Below, in pieces: positions 26,810 through 36,129 of a stretch of 45,547 nucleotides of DNA (positions are counted from its first letter, which is position 1; every line of letters starts with the position of its first letter). Under the pieces are notes generated by a model. The model ran no database searches. It saw only the letters and a program-made list of their open reading frames with translations, and was not told where the DNA came from. The stretch covers positions 1-45,547 of the forward strand of contig JANYJP010000089.1 of NCBI GenBank assembly GCA_025358455.1. Reading direction: 5' to 3'. This DNA is from Bacteroidales bacterium. GTDB lineage: Bacteria > Bacteroidota > Bacteroidia > Bacteroidales > VadinHA17. The translations under genes and the position numbers were made by a program.

Positions 26810-28369
26810 GTGGTAAACAAGGATCTGATCATTGATGTTAGTGATTCCGAGGTTTCTTTAGCGTTGTTGGAAGACAAGCAGTTAATTGAATTAAACAAGG
26901 AAAAACGTAATGTAAAGTTTTCTGTCGGGGATATTTACCTTGGAAAGGTAAAAAAAATCATGCCCGGACTTAATGCTGCGTTTATAAATGTAGGTTATGA
27001 GCGCGATGCCTTCCTCCATTACCTCGATCTGGGTGCCCAGTTCCGGACACAGCATAAATATTATCTGACAGCGCTTCAAAAACAAGGGAAGGTACCACCT
27101 GTATATAAGTTCAAGCCTGAACCTGATATTGACAAGGATGGTAAAATAACTGATGTATTAACCACCGGTCAGACTGTACTTGTTCAGATAACTAAGGAAC
27201 CTATTTCAACAAAAGGGCCCAGGCTTGCATCTGAAATCTCAATTGCAGGAAGAAATCTTGTCCTGATGCCTTATTCCGATAAGGTGTCTATATCCTCTAA
27301 AATTGAAAGTCAGGAGGAGAAAAGCCGACTTAAGTCACTGGTGCAAAGTATCAAACCCCGTAACTATGGGGTTATTGTCAGAACTGTTGCTGAGGGTAAA
27401 AAAGTGGCGGTGCTTGATGCGGAGTTAAAGGAGCTGATCACTAAATGGGAATCTGCATTCATCACGGTTAAGAAGGAGACTAAAACTCCGAAATTGTTAA
27501 TTGGTGAGATGAACAGGACTTCAACAATTCTTCGTGATATGCTGAATGTTACATTTAACAGTATTCATATAAACGACGACTCCTTAGCTGATGATATCAA
27601 ACTGTATATAAGAGAAATTGCACCAGAAAAAGAAAAAATAGTTAAAGTATATAATAGTACACTTCCAATATTTGACCATTTCGGTATTAATAAGCAGATA
27701 AAAGCCCTTTTTGGTAAAACAGTGTCTTTTAAGCATGGAGCATACCTGATAATCGAACATACTGAAGCGCTTCATGTTATAGATGTAAACAGCGGAAACA
27801 GATCGAGGTCAGGCAATGACCAGGAATCGAATGCGCTGGAGGTAAACATGGAGGCGGCAACTGAAATAGCCAGACAGCTGAGACTCAGAGATATGGGTGG
27901 AATTATTGTTGTCGATTTCATTGATATGCAATCGGGGGAGAACAAACTACAACTTTTCGATAAAATGAAGGATGTTATGTCAAATGACAGAACCAAACAC
28001 AACATCCTTCCTCTTACCAAATTTGGACTGATGCAGATCACCAGGCAAAGAGTAAGACCGGAAATGACCATTGTAACCGACGAAAAGTGCCCATCATGCC
28101 AGGGAACCGGCGAAACTAAACCAACAATACTCTTTACCGATGAACTCGAAAGAGGTCTCTCATTTATTGTTGATAAAATTAAAACCAGAAAAATAATCCT
28201 GAATGTTCATCCATTCGTGGCATCGTATCTGAAAAAAGGTCTTATTCCTATTTCAAGAAAATGGGACTTTAAGTATAAAATAAGTCTTAAGGTTCAGCCT
28301 GTCACAGCCTATCATATGCTTGAATATCATTTTTGCGACCGGTTTGGGAATGAAATAGACCTCGCTTAA
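26810..28369 (+). CDS. rng: Ribonuclease G/E family protein
   Basis: RNase G/E are endoribonucleases that process rRNA and decay mRNA. The 519-residue protein has an N-terminal S1 domain (about 35-130, GDIYLGKVKKIMPGLNAAFINVGYERDAFLH), the catalytic Asp pair D325 (VIDVNSGN) and D369 (VVDFIDM) and the zinc-link CPSCQGTG (C427, C430). The length fits RNase G without the long RNase E scaffold tail. The frame starts with GTG at 26810, followed by VNKDLIIDV, which is the family's usual beginning; no ATG gives a better fit. Confidence 0.94.
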   Translation: MVNKDLIIDVSDSEVSLALLEDKQLIELNKEKRNVKFSVGDIYLGKVKKIMPGLNAAFINVGYERDAFLHYLDLGAQFRTQHKYYLTALQKQGKVPPVYKFKPEPDIDKDGKITDVLTTGQTVLVQITKEPISTKGPRLASEISIAGRNLVLMPYSDKVSISSKIESQEEKSRLKSLVQSIKPRNYGVIVRTVAEGKKVAVLDAELKELITKWESAFITVKKETKTPKLLIGEMNRTSTILRDMLNVTFNSIHINDDSLADDIKLYIREIAPEKEKIVKVYNSTLPIFDHFGINKQIKALFGKTVSFKHGAYLIIEHTEALHVIDVNSGNRSRSGNDQESNALEVNMEAATEIARQLRLRDMGGIIVVDFIDMQSGENKLQLFDKMKDVMSNDRTKHNILPLTKFGLMQITRQRVRPEMTIVTDEKCPSCQGTGETKPTILFTDELERGLSFIVDKIKTRKIILNVHPFVASYLKKGLIPISRKWDFKYKISLKVQPVTAYHMLEYHFCDRFGNEIDLA

Positions 28370-28428
28370 CTTTCAATTCTCTAAAACAATGACCTGGGAG
28401 TGTCAATCATTATGATAAGATGATTTAC

Positions 28429-28436
28429 TACTTTTG
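28429..28436 (+). promoter_or_regulatory. -7 promoter element of dsbD
   Basis: TACTTTTG matches TAnnTTTG 24 bases before the ATG at 28461. No TTG is at the right distance. Its position rules against using the in-frame start near 28434. Confidence 0.45.
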
Positions 28437-28460
28437 TATTGTAATTTTTATAATATAACC

Positions 28461-30440
28461 ATGTTAAGAAAACTCGTAGCCATAATATCATTCATAGTTG
28501 TAGCCTCCTCCGTATCAGCACAGATTTATGACCCTGTTACCTGGGATTTCAGCTATGAGAAAAAAGGAGACAAGCAATATGAGCTGATATTTACTGCTTC
28601 AATTGAAGAACATTCTCATATTTATTCGATGGATATTCCTGATGGAGGACCGATTCCTACATCATTCACTTTTGATACTCTGGCAAGTTATAAACTCGAG
28701 GGTAAAACATATGAAGTTACGAAACCCTTAGAAGTCCTCGATGAGGCTTTTGGTTTTAAAATAAAAACGTTCAGCACAAAAGCTGAATTCAGACAGAAAA
28801 TAACTGCACTGGAATCCACCTTTAATGTTAAAGGTACTGTCAGTTTTATGGCCTGCAATAATTCTACATGCTCTCCCCCGAAAGATGTTGATTTTTCAAT
28901 TAGGATTGCTGAAAAGACAGTAGGTAAATCAATTTCTGCTAATAGCGCTAATAGTATTGATATAACACCTGTAAGATCAGACAGGGGGTTATTGAAATTT
29001 TTCCTTATTTCTTTGCTGGCAGGGTTTGCGGGAGTTCTTACTCCCTGCGTTTTTCCAATGATCCCAATGACAGTTGCATTCTTTTCCCAGGGGTCTGAAG
29101 ACAGGAGCAAAGCAGTTTTCAAAGCATTAATTTTTGGCATTTCAATTGTCCTGATTTATTCTTCATTGGGAATAATAGTATCTCTGACAAGCGCCGGCGC
29201 AGGATTTGCAAATGCTTTAAGCACGCATTGGTTGCCCAATACAATATTCTTTGCATTGTTCGTAATTTTTGCTGCTTCTTTTTTCGGTGCCTTTGAGATC
29301 ATGTTGCCTAATAAATGGGTTAGCGGTGCTGATTCAAAAGTTGATAAAGGAGGAGTATTGGCAGCATTTTTTATGGGTTTGACAACTGTAATTGTTTCAT
29401 TTTCATGCACCGGACCGATTGTTGGCGCCCTGCTTGTAGAAGCAGCCGGTGGAGATGTATTAAGACCAACTATTGGCATGGTCGGGTTTGGCGTTGCTTT
29501 TGCACTCCCGTTTACAATATTTGCTTTGTTCCCTTCAATCATGAGCCGTATACCAAAATCAGGAGGATGGCTTAACTCCATTAAAGTAGTTCTTGGGTTT
29601 ATTATGCTTGCATTCAGCATGAAATTCCTTATGACAATAGACAGTGTGTATTCATTGGGAATCTTATCGAGAGATTTATTTATAGCAATTTGGATTGTTC
29701 TTTTTTCACTGCTCGGACTTTATCTTATGGGTAAAATCAAATTTTCTCACGATAGCGATCTTCCTTACATAGGAACCTTCAGATTATTTCTGATAATCAT
29801 AGTTTTCTCTTTTGTTATATATCTTGTTCCCGGACTGTTTGGTTCACCACTGAGAGGATTGTCATCATTCTTGCCGGCCTCATCTGGCACTGAACTAAAT
29901 CTTCCACTAATAATCTCAGAAAATAGTGTCTCTGCAGGAACAGCTGTTCAACCTGAAAGAACCAGTGTGCTGTGTTCTGAGCCCAAACACGGGGAACTAT
30001 TTGAAATGCCATTAGGATTAAAAGGTTATTATGACTATAACCAGGGTCTGGTATGTGCTAAAGAACAAAGGAAACCTGTATTACTTGATTTTAAGGGACA
30101 TGCATGCGCAAACTGCAAGCTGATGGAAGCTAAGGTTTGGTCTGATCCTGAAGTCCTGAGAAGACTAAAGGAGAACTTTGTAATTGTAGCATTGTATGTT
30201 GATGACAGAACTCAATTGCCTGAAAACGAATGGATAGTTTCTGCCCTTGATGGTAAACAGAAAAAGACAATTGGTAAGATATGCGAAGACCTTGAGATAT
30301 CGAAGTTTAAAACGAATGCTTTGCCTCTTTACGTTATAACAGATTCTGAAGGCAATCCTTTGAATAAGCCAATGCCAACCAATCTGAATGTTGCGGAGTA
30401 TAAAAAATGGCTTGACGAAGGTATTGCATTATTTCGCTAA
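28461..30440 (+). CDS. dsbD: Thiol:disulfide interchange protein DsbD
   Basis: DsbD carries reducing power from cytosolic thioredoxin to the periplasm. The 659-residue protein has a signal peptide (MLRKLVAIISFIVVASSVSA), an N-terminal DsbD-alpha-like domain with MACNNSTCSPPKD (a Cys pair), a central membrane domain of about eight helices with the redox Cys residues C196 (TPCVFPM) and C316 (FSCTGP), and a C-terminal thioredoxin-like domain with CANC (C549, C552). Its last four bases overlap the stop of the convergent lnt gene. Confidence 0.93.
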   Translation: MLRKLVAIISFIVVASSVSAQIYDPVTWDFSYEKKGDKQYELIFTASIEEHSHIYSMDIPDGGPIPTSFTFDTLASYKLEGKTYEVTKPLEVLDEAFGFKIKTFSTKAEFRQKITALESTFNVKGTVSFMACNNSTCSPPKDVDFSIRIAEKTVGKSISANSANSIDITPVRSDRGLLKFFLISLLAGFAGVLTPCVFPMIPMTVAFFSQGSEDRSKAVFKALIFGISIVLIYSSLGIIVSLTSAGAGFANALSTHWLPNTIFFALFVIFAASFFGAFEIMLPNKWVSGADSKVDKGGVLAAFFMGLTTVIVSFSCTGPIVGALLVEAAGGDVLRPTIGMVGFGVAFALPFTIFALFPSIMSRIPKSGGWLNSIKVVLGFIMLAFSMKFLMTIDSVYSLGILSRDLFIAIWIVLFSLLGLYLMGKIKFSHDSDLPYIGTFRLFLIIIVFSFVIYLVPGLFGSPLRGLSSFLPASSGTELNLPLIISENSVSAGTAVQPERTSVLCSEPKHGELFEMPLGLKGYYDYNQGLVCAKEQRKPVLLDFKGHACANCKLMEAKVWSDPEVLRRLKENFVIVALYVDDRTQLPENEWIVSALDGKQKKTIGKICEDLEISKFKTNALPLYVITDSEGNPLNKPMPTNLNVAEYKKWLDEGIALFR

Positions 30441-32050
30441 ATGGATTTAATTTTTTTTCTGACCGGAATAGCAACAAAAATTATCAGAAGAATGAGAGCG
30501 CTTATTAATGATGCAATTTTCAACAAAAAATCGCCATGCCTGACATATAAGGTCACCCTGGTTTCCGGATAGATTTCACCTTTAATTACTGTGCGTGACC
30601 ACCAATCAGATTCAATTATTCTTTTGCCTCTGATATCTATTATACATGATACACCCGTGTTGGCTGCCCTTGCAACAGGGCGCCTTGTTTCTATTGCCCT
30701 TATTGAAGCGTATGAAAGATGTTGCCTGTAGCCATTTGTATTTTTCCACCAGCCATCATTTGTTATTATGAATAAGGCATTTGCCCCATTCTTTACATAG
30801 TCAGTTACATATTGCCCAAAAACGGACTCGTAGCACACGATAGGTGCTATTTTCGTAGAGGTTCTCCGGTTTTCAAAACAAACCCTGTCTTTCTGAATTC
30901 CGTAACCCCATATTGTACCACCAAGTTTGGGTAGGATTCTGGCTATAAGTCTTCCAGGGCCGTTTGAGAATTGCATCTCGATACCCGGTACAAGTTTTGA
31001 TTTATGATATACCTCAATAGATTTTCCGCTATCAATTTTAAATGCAGAATTAAAATGATCGGAATATTTTCCGGAGTCATCAACTTTTCTGGCGCTTATG
31101 GTTGGAGCTTCAAGTGTTGCCGGATATTGTCTATAACTCACTAACCCGGTAACAATTGATGCCAGGGGATGTTTATAAGTCAGCTCCCTGATCATTTTAA
31201 TATATTTATCATTGTTCAGGTCATCAAGATTTACCGGGTCATCTACAGTGGTTTCAGGTGTTAATATCCAGTTAGTATTTTCTGTAACATTCGACTCTGC
31301 CATAGCAATTGCTTCCCTGAGCTGTATTTGAAAAGGAATGGTGAATTTTTCAGTGTAGGGATCGACATTGGGCTGGACTATAACAACCTGTTCTGCTCTT
31401 GTATTGTTTTGTTTTATAGTAAGATATCTGGCAATGGAGATTGCGGACGGGATAATAATTATGGAGATCCATATCAGGAGGTACAGTGTATTTATCCTTC
31501 TTTTCTCAAAATATTTTGTTATGAATATCGTAAAGAAAAGGTTAGAGGACAGAATCCAGAGAGTACCTCCGGCTGTTCCTGTTATTTCGTACCATTGAAT
31601 AAAAGCAATGTCTTTTGAAAGACCGTTGCCCAGATTTAACCATGGGGATATAATATTAATATTCAGACTTATAAACTCATAAGCAAGCCAGAAGGTGATC
31701 ATTGAAGCGAACCCTGCAATATTCCCGACTCTCCTCCGTACAACATGAGCCAGCCAGAGAGCAAACGCCATCAGGAATGCCAATCCCATAATCACACAAA
31801 TAGCTCCGGTAACACTGGCAACTCTCATCCATCCGATTGCTGCGATACTGAATATTACAAAGCCGGGAAGTATAAAGATGAAGAACGCATTTGGTGTGAA
31901 CTTTTTGTGATTTGCATACAGATAGTTTTCAATCAGGAAAAAAGGAACAAAAGCTATAAGCAGGATAAGGCCTGAACACCATCCTGTCCAGGCTAATCCT
32001 GAAAGAATACCTCCAAATACTGACAGTCCGACAAGGTTATATTTGTTCAT
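30437..32050 (-). CDS. lnt: Apolipoprotein N-acyltransferase
   Basis: Lnt adds the third acyl chain to lipoproteins in the inner membrane. The 537-residue product has about seven membrane helices in residues 1-210 and a nitrilase-like catalytic domain. The triad is visible: E266 (LTPETTV), K350 (YHKSKLVPG) and C406 (PIVCYESVFG). A last membrane helix (about 510-530, ISALILLIIFVAIPV) closes the protein. The start overlaps the end of the upstream EamA transporter gene by 14 bases, so the two are probably translationally coupled. Confidence 0.93.
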   Translation of the reverse strand: MNKYNLVGLSVFGGILSGLAWTGWCSGLILLIAFVPFFLIENYLYANHKKFTPNAFFIFILPGFVIFSIAAIGWMRVASVTGAICVIMGLAFLMAFALWLAHVVRRRVGNIAGFASMITFWLAYEFISLNINIISPWLNLGNGLSKDIAFIQWYEITGTAGGTLWILSSNLFFTIFITKYFEKRRINTLYLLIWISIIIIPSAISIARYLTIKQNNTRAEQVVIVQPNVDPYTEKFTIPFQIQLREAIAMAESNVTENTNWILTPETTVDDPVNLDDLNNDKYIKMIRELTYKHPLASIVTGLVSYRQYPATLEAPTISARKVDDSGKYSDHFNSAFKIDSGKSIEVYHKSKLVPGIEMQFSNGPGRLIARILPKLGGTIWGYGIQKDRVCFENRRTSTKIAPIVCYESVFGQYVTDYVKNGANALFIITNDGWWKNTNGYRQHLSYASIRAIETRRPVARAANTGVSCIIDIRGKRIIESDWWSRTVIKGEIYPETRVTLYVRHGDFLLKIASLISALILLIIFVAIPVRKKIKSI

Positions 32051-32936
32051 CGGTTATCGCCTTCTTTTTTTTGAAAAAGTCAGGTCTGTTAATAATAAAT
32101 ACTCCTGCAAAAATAAAAGTAACTGAGATGAGCATAGAAGAAGAAAAATGTTCATTATCTGCAAATCCCCAGAGAGTTGCAACAATAGGAATAAAATATG
32201 TAACTGTAGATCCAAAAACCGGAGACGTGTCTCTTATGAGTACGTAGTAAATAGCCAGCGCAATTGCACTGCCAAGTATTGCCAGAATTGCGATAAAACA
32301 AAGATTTCTTATCCAGTTTACTGTATGCAAGGGAGCAGACATATCGGAAAACAGCAGGTATACAATTGCTAAAGGGCTGGTAACAAAGAAAGCAAGCGCT
32401 GTGATCTGGATGCCATTCAACCCTTTAACTTTGCTTACCTCATTTGAACTGAATCCTGATAAAAATGTGGCGAGAACTACAAGGAGTCCCCATAAGTTAA
32501 ATGTGAATGAACCTGTGTACATTAAACCTGCAGCTCCAATTAATCCCAGAAACACCCCGGCAATCTGGGTATGAATAGATTTGCGTTTATAAATTGCTAT
32601 TCCGAGTACCAGTGTGAAAACCGGACTCAGGGAATTAAGCATGCCTGTAAGGGAACTACTTATTTTAGTTTCGGCAAGAGGAAATAAAAAAGCCGGAATC
32701 ACACTGCCCGTTAATCCTATAATTATAAGAGACAGGATGTTACCTTTATTTAATTTTGGTAAGTTTTTTAGCGCCACAGGCAAGAGGCAGACAAAAGTTA
32801 TAGTTACCCTTAGAGCACCTACCTGAAGTGAGGAGAAAGATTCAAGCCCCTTCTTCATTAATATATAACTGGTTCCCCATATTAATGATAAAATTGCCAG
32901 AACAATCCAATGCCAGACTTTTCTTTTTTCAGCCAT
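32037..32936 (-). CDS. DMT-superfamily (EamA) transporter
   Basis: The 299-residue protein has ten hydrophobic segments in two five-helix repeats and the EamA signatures WGTSYILMKKGLESFSSLQVGALRV and SVIPAFLFPLAETKISSSLTGMLNSLSPVF, as in drug/metabolite exporters. The substrate is unknown. An ATG six codons upstream (32954) falls inside the -7 element of the promoter at 32952-32982, so the MAEKRKVWHW start at 32936 is used. lnt is downstream in the same operon. Confidence 0.88.
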   Translation of the reverse strand: MAEKRKVWHWIVLAILSLIWGTSYILMKKGLESFSSLQVGALRVTITFVCLLPVALKNLPKLNKGNILSLIIIGLTGSVIPAFLFPLAETKISSSLTGMLNSLSPVFTLVLGIAIYKRKSIHTQIAGVFLGLIGAAGLMYTGSFTFNLWGLLVVLATFLSGFSSNEVSKVKGLNGIQITALAFFVTSPLAIVYLLFSDMSAPLHTVNWIRNLCFIAILAILGSAIALAIYYVLIRDTSPVFGSTVTYFIPIVATLWGFADNEHFSSSMLISVTFIFAGVFIINRPDFFKKKKAITDEQI

Positions 32937-32951
32937 TTTAAAATTGATCCA

Positions 32952-32982
32952 CAAAAATAGCAGAAGAATGATAGAACCACAA
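32952..32982 (-). promoter_or_regulatory. Promoter of the EamA-lnt operon
   Basis: On the minus strand TTG (32982-32980), a 20-base spacer and TATTTTTG (32959-32952) match the Bacteroidota consensus. Transcription would begin near 32946, about 10 bases before the ATG at 32936. A second TATTTTTG, further upstream on the minus strand, overlaps the -33 element. Confidence 0.75.
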
Positions 32983-33016
32983 AAATAAAATTCAAGTACA
33001 GGGTAAATAAACTTGT

Positions 33017-33024
33017 TATCTTTG
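33017..33024 (+). promoter_or_regulatory. -7 promoter element of the LysE-type gene
   Basis: TATCTTTG matches TAnnTTTG 20 bases before the ATG at 33044. No TTG is seen 19-21 bases upstream. Confidence 0.45.
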
Positions 33025-33043
33025 CAGCTCTTAATCGGGGAAA

Positions 33044-33691
33044 ATGATTCCGGCTATCGAATTACTTTTAAAGGGTATTATTCTTGGCCTCATGGTTTCG
33101 ATGCCTTTGGGGCCAATTGGTATAATATTGATTAACAGAACCATAAAAAGAGGTGTCCTTTCAGGATTCTTTTCAGGCCTTGGTATTTCTTTATCAGATA
33201 CTCTTCTGGCAATTTTAGCCGGATTGGGTTTTACAGTCATTATCAGTTTCATTAAGGAAGAACGATTCATAATCAGTATAATTTCAGGTATTATTATAAT
33301 TGGAGTAGGGGTTAAAGTATTTATAACAAATACCGTAAAAGACTTCAGGAACAAGGAAAAAGGTGATAAATCATTGTGGCGTGATTTCTATTCTGTATTT
33401 GTTCTTTCCATTTCAAATCCTTATACAATTTTTATTTTTGTTGCTTTCTATTCAGGAATTCATTTTAATGGAAATTTAAAGCCCCGGATGGTACCATTTT
33501 TTCTGATACCAGGTGTATTTATAGGGGCCCTGGCATGGTGGCTGTTCTTAAGTTATTTTGTAAGCAGATTTAAAAAGAAGATCGGACTTCGCCTTATTGT
33601 ACGAATAAACAAAATAGCCGGGATTACAATTATAGTCATCGGATTTTTAGTTTTATTAAGTGCATTTGAATGGGGCTTTTTGCATTGTTAA
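33044..33691 (+). CDS. LysE/RhtB family exporter
   Basis: The 215-residue protein has six predicted membrane helices and the family signature near the N-terminus, GIILGLMVSMPLGPIGIILINRTIKRGVLSGFFSGLGISLSD, typical of amino-acid or metabolite exporters. The middle loop (FRNKEKGDKSLWRDF) is charged and cytosolic. The substrate cannot be inferred; the next gene is a secreted dipeptidase, so export of amino acids taken up as peptides is one possibility. Confidence 0.85.
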   Translation: MIPAIELLLKGIILGLMVSMPLGPIGIILINRTIKRGVLSGFFSGLGISLSDTLLAILAGLGFTVIISFIKEERFIISIISGIIIIGVGVKVFITNTVKDFRNKEKGDKSLWRDFYSVFVLSISNPYTIFIFVAFYSGIHFNGNLKPRMVPFFLIPGVFIGALAWWLFLSYFVSRFKKKIGLRLIVRINKIAGITIIVIGFLVLLSAFEWGFLHC

Positions 33692-33769
33692 AATAGGTTA
33701 AATAACCTCAGTTTTTGATTAGCCGGTTTCATTTTGGTTATCTTGCAATACTAAACCATACAGGACAAC

Positions 33770-34975
33770 ATGAAAATATTTCTTTATATTCCACTGGTAG
33801 TGTTATTATTAACCCGGTGCGGGAGCACTGAAGAACAGCTTATTAAAAAAGCAAATAAGATTCATGCATCAATCCTAACCGTTGATACACACTGTGATAC
33901 TCCTATGAGCTTTTCAGATCCTGACTTTGATCTTGGGGTCAGACATAATGAGGGATGCGTTGACTTTCCAAAGATGATTGAAGGTGGTCTTCATGCAGAG
34001 TTTTTTGCAGTTTTCATCGGGCAGGGACCCAGAAATGATTCATCATTCAATGTGGTTCATCATAAGGCACTTGAGACTTTCAATGCTATACATAGGAATG
34101 TGGAAAAGAATGCAAACGTGGCAGAGTTAGCTTATACTGTTGCTGATGCCTACAGGATCAGGAAATCTGGCAAAATAGCTGCTTTTATCGGATTAGAAAA
34201 TGGTTATCCAATTGGCATGAATTTATCAAGAGTAAAACAATATTATGATCTGGGTGCCAGGTATATAACTCTTGCTCATACTAAAAATAATGATATCTGT
34301 GACTCCTCAACCGACCCTGCCGGCATGGAGAACAATGGTCTTTCTTCCCTTGGTGTTCAGGTTGTGAAAGAGATGAATCGTCTCGGGATGATGGTTGATA
34401 TATCACATATTTCAGATAAATCTTTCTTTGATGTTCTTAAGACAACAACAGCTCCTGTTATTGCATCTCATTCATCATGCAGAGCATTATGCGGAAGTCC
34501 AAGGAATCTGACAGATAACATGCTTCTGGCTCTCAAAGATAATGGAGGAGTTATACAGATTTGTATTTTGAGCAATTACCTTAAAACGCCTGAACCAAAT
34601 TCTGAACTGGATACTAAACTCAAGGACCTTCAGGACAAATATGGCGATTATAATGCGCTTCCGGAGGACTCTAAAAAGGTTGTACGCATAAAGTACAGGG
34701 AAATTCAGAAGAAATATGCCGTATCAGCAACTGTTAAAGATGTAGTGGACCATATCGATCATGCAGTTCAGGTTCTAGGCATTGACCACGTTGGCATCGG
34801 AACCGACTTTGACGGAGGGGGAGGAGTAGATGGCTGCAGAAGTGCGGCAGAGATGAAAAATATTACAATTGAGCTTCTTCGTCGAGGATATTCAAAAGGT
34901 GAAATTACCAAGATTTGGGGTGGTAATGTAATGAGAGTATTAAGAAAAGTTGAGGAAGTAGCAGGTCAGGCTTAG
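33770..34975 (+). CDS. M19 membrane dipeptidase, probable lipoprotein
   Basis: M19 enzymes are zinc dipeptidases of the amidohydrolase fold that cleave many dipeptides. The 401-residue product starts with a lipoprotein-type signal (MKIFLYIPLVVLLLTRC, lipid Cys C17). The metal-binding and family motifs include H41 and D43 in VDTHCDTP, the bridging Glu in GLENGYPIG, VDISHIS, ASHSSCRAL and GIGTDFDGGGGVDG. Its last bases overlap the convergent VOC gene by 4 bases. It is 78 bases downstream of the LysE-type gene. Confidence 0.92.
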   Translation: MKIFLYIPLVVLLLTRCGSTEEQLIKKANKIHASILTVDTHCDTPMSFSDPDFDLGVRHNEGCVDFPKMIEGGLHAEFFAVFIGQGPRNDSSFNVVHHKALETFNAIHRNVEKNANVAELAYTVADAYRIRKSGKIAAFIGLENGYPIGMNLSRVKQYYDLGARYITLAHTKNNDICDSSTDPAGMENNGLSSLGVQVVKEMNRLGMMVDISHISDKSFFDVLKTTTAPVIASHSSCRALCGSPRNLTDNMLLALKDNGGVIQICILSNYLKTPEPNSELDTKLKDLQDKYGDYNALPEDSKKVVRIKYREIQKKYAVSATVKDVVDHIDHAVQVLGIDHVGIGTDFDGGGGVDGCRSAAEMKNITIELLRRGYSKGEITKIWGGNVMRVLRKVEEVAGQA

Positions 34976-36048
34976 TTTTTGACCCTCGAATATTTCATTG
35001 TCCATAACATCCATGAAGGAAGTGATTTATATGGATCTCTTTTCCTGAGATCAAGATACCATCCGTACTTTTTTAGTATAGGTACTTTGTGCGTCTCAAC
35101 AAACTCTATAAGGGTTCCGTCGGGGTCCTGAATGTATGAGAAATGTCCGGCCGCTTCTCCCATATCAAAGCTATTCCCTTCATGGCTCTTTTTACTGTCA
35201 ACGGTAAAGGGAAAACCCTTGCTTTCACTGAATACTCTCAATTCGTCCATACCCCTCATATCGTAACAAAGGTGAATAAATCCGGGATCGCCCCAGAACC
35301 TGTTTTCATAGATCTTTTTACCGGGCCCGCCCAAGCCACTGATGAGCTCAATTTCACTGTCACCAAGAACTCTGCTAAATGGTCCGGCAAATGGTTTTGA
35401 TCTTTTCAAAAGTACCCGCCGGCACTCAATATCCCCTCCCGGAAGATTTGAAAGATCCTGGAACATACCTGTTTTATCATACACAACTTCATTATAACCA
35501 AGGATATCAGAATAGACAACCCTCGATTTTTCAATATCGGTAACTCCTATAATTGCCCCGTACGAACCACCTGTATTCTTTTTCTCATTTTTGTACCAGT
35601 CTTTCGCTTCAACAAGCTGGAAAATATTTCCATATGGATCTTTCATGAAGAAAGTCATCTTTCCAGATGGATCTTTACTGACATCAGAGGGAACAGAAAT
35701 CGCATTATTCTGATAAGTTCTCAGTGTTTCAGGAACATTTTTTGCTTTTATTTTGCAGGCAATTATCCCAAGGTCTCCTATCCTGATCTCTTCCTTTATC
35801 TTAATTGGTTCTCTGCCCTTGTACTGCCAGATCTCGAATCCTCCTCCACTCTGCAGGTTAAGAGCCAGGATTGCACGTCTGCTCCTTGGTTGCCCTCCTG
35901 TATATGGTAACATAAGCTTTGCTTCAGCTTCATCATCAAAAACACGGCAATCCATCCCGAATTGCCTTATATACCACTTCCAGGCTTCTTCAACATTCGT
36001 TACTCCTATTCCTATCTGCTGGATTCCACTGATTACATATGCTTTCAT
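34972..36048 (-). CDS. Double-VOC-domain protein, HPPD-like fold with missing metal ligand
   Basis: The 358-residue protein consists of two vicinal-oxygen-chelate modules (about 5-150 and 160-320), like 4-hydroxyphenylpyruvate dioxygenase or glyoxalase relatives. In the second module the usual second His (H258 in FIHLCYD) and C-terminal Glu (E314 or E317 in LIEFVE) are present, but the first His of the strand is absent (G163 in SYGAIIGV). The first module has Q11 in place of His. It is therefore not a classical HPPD. Substrate unknown. It is followed convergently by the M19 gene. Confidence 0.75.
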   Translation of the reverse strand: MKAYVISGIQQIGIGVTNVEEAWKWYIRQFGMDCRVFDDEAEAKLMLPYTGGQPRSRRAILALNLQSGGGFEIWQYKGREPIKIKEEIRIGDLGIIACKIKAKNVPETLRTYQNNAISVPSDVSKDPSGKMTFFMKDPYGNIFQLVEAKDWYKNEKKNTGGSYGAIIGVTDIEKSRVVYSDILGYNEVVYDKTGMFQDLSNLPGGDIECRRVLLKRSKPFAGPFSRVLGDSEIELISGLGGPGKKIYENRFWGDPGFIHLCYDMRGMDELRVFSESKGFPFTVDSKKSHEGNSFDMGEAAGHFSYIQDPDGTLIEFVETHKVPILKKYGWYLDLRKRDPYKSLPSWMLWTMKYSRVKN

Positions 36049-36060
36049 ATTATACTAATC

Positions 36061-36125
36061 TTAATATGTTAAATGAATACATTTTATAACTTAAATAGTA
36101 CTTTAAACTTTAGCTCACTCCAAAC
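36061..36125. repeat. Dispersed intergenic repeat, copy 1
   Basis: This AT-rich stretch begins TTAATATGTTAAAT and ends AAACTTTAGCTCACTCCAAA plus C. A second copy with the same two ends and one mismatch in the core lies at 44041-44102. Both copies are in gaps upstream of a minus-strand gene. Confidence 0.55.
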
Positions 36126-36129
36126 ATTT

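Noticed and set aside
29156-29620. Minus-strand frame of 154 codons opposite dsbD
   Set aside because: It is an antisense frame of the DsbD membrane domain and shows no independent signal.
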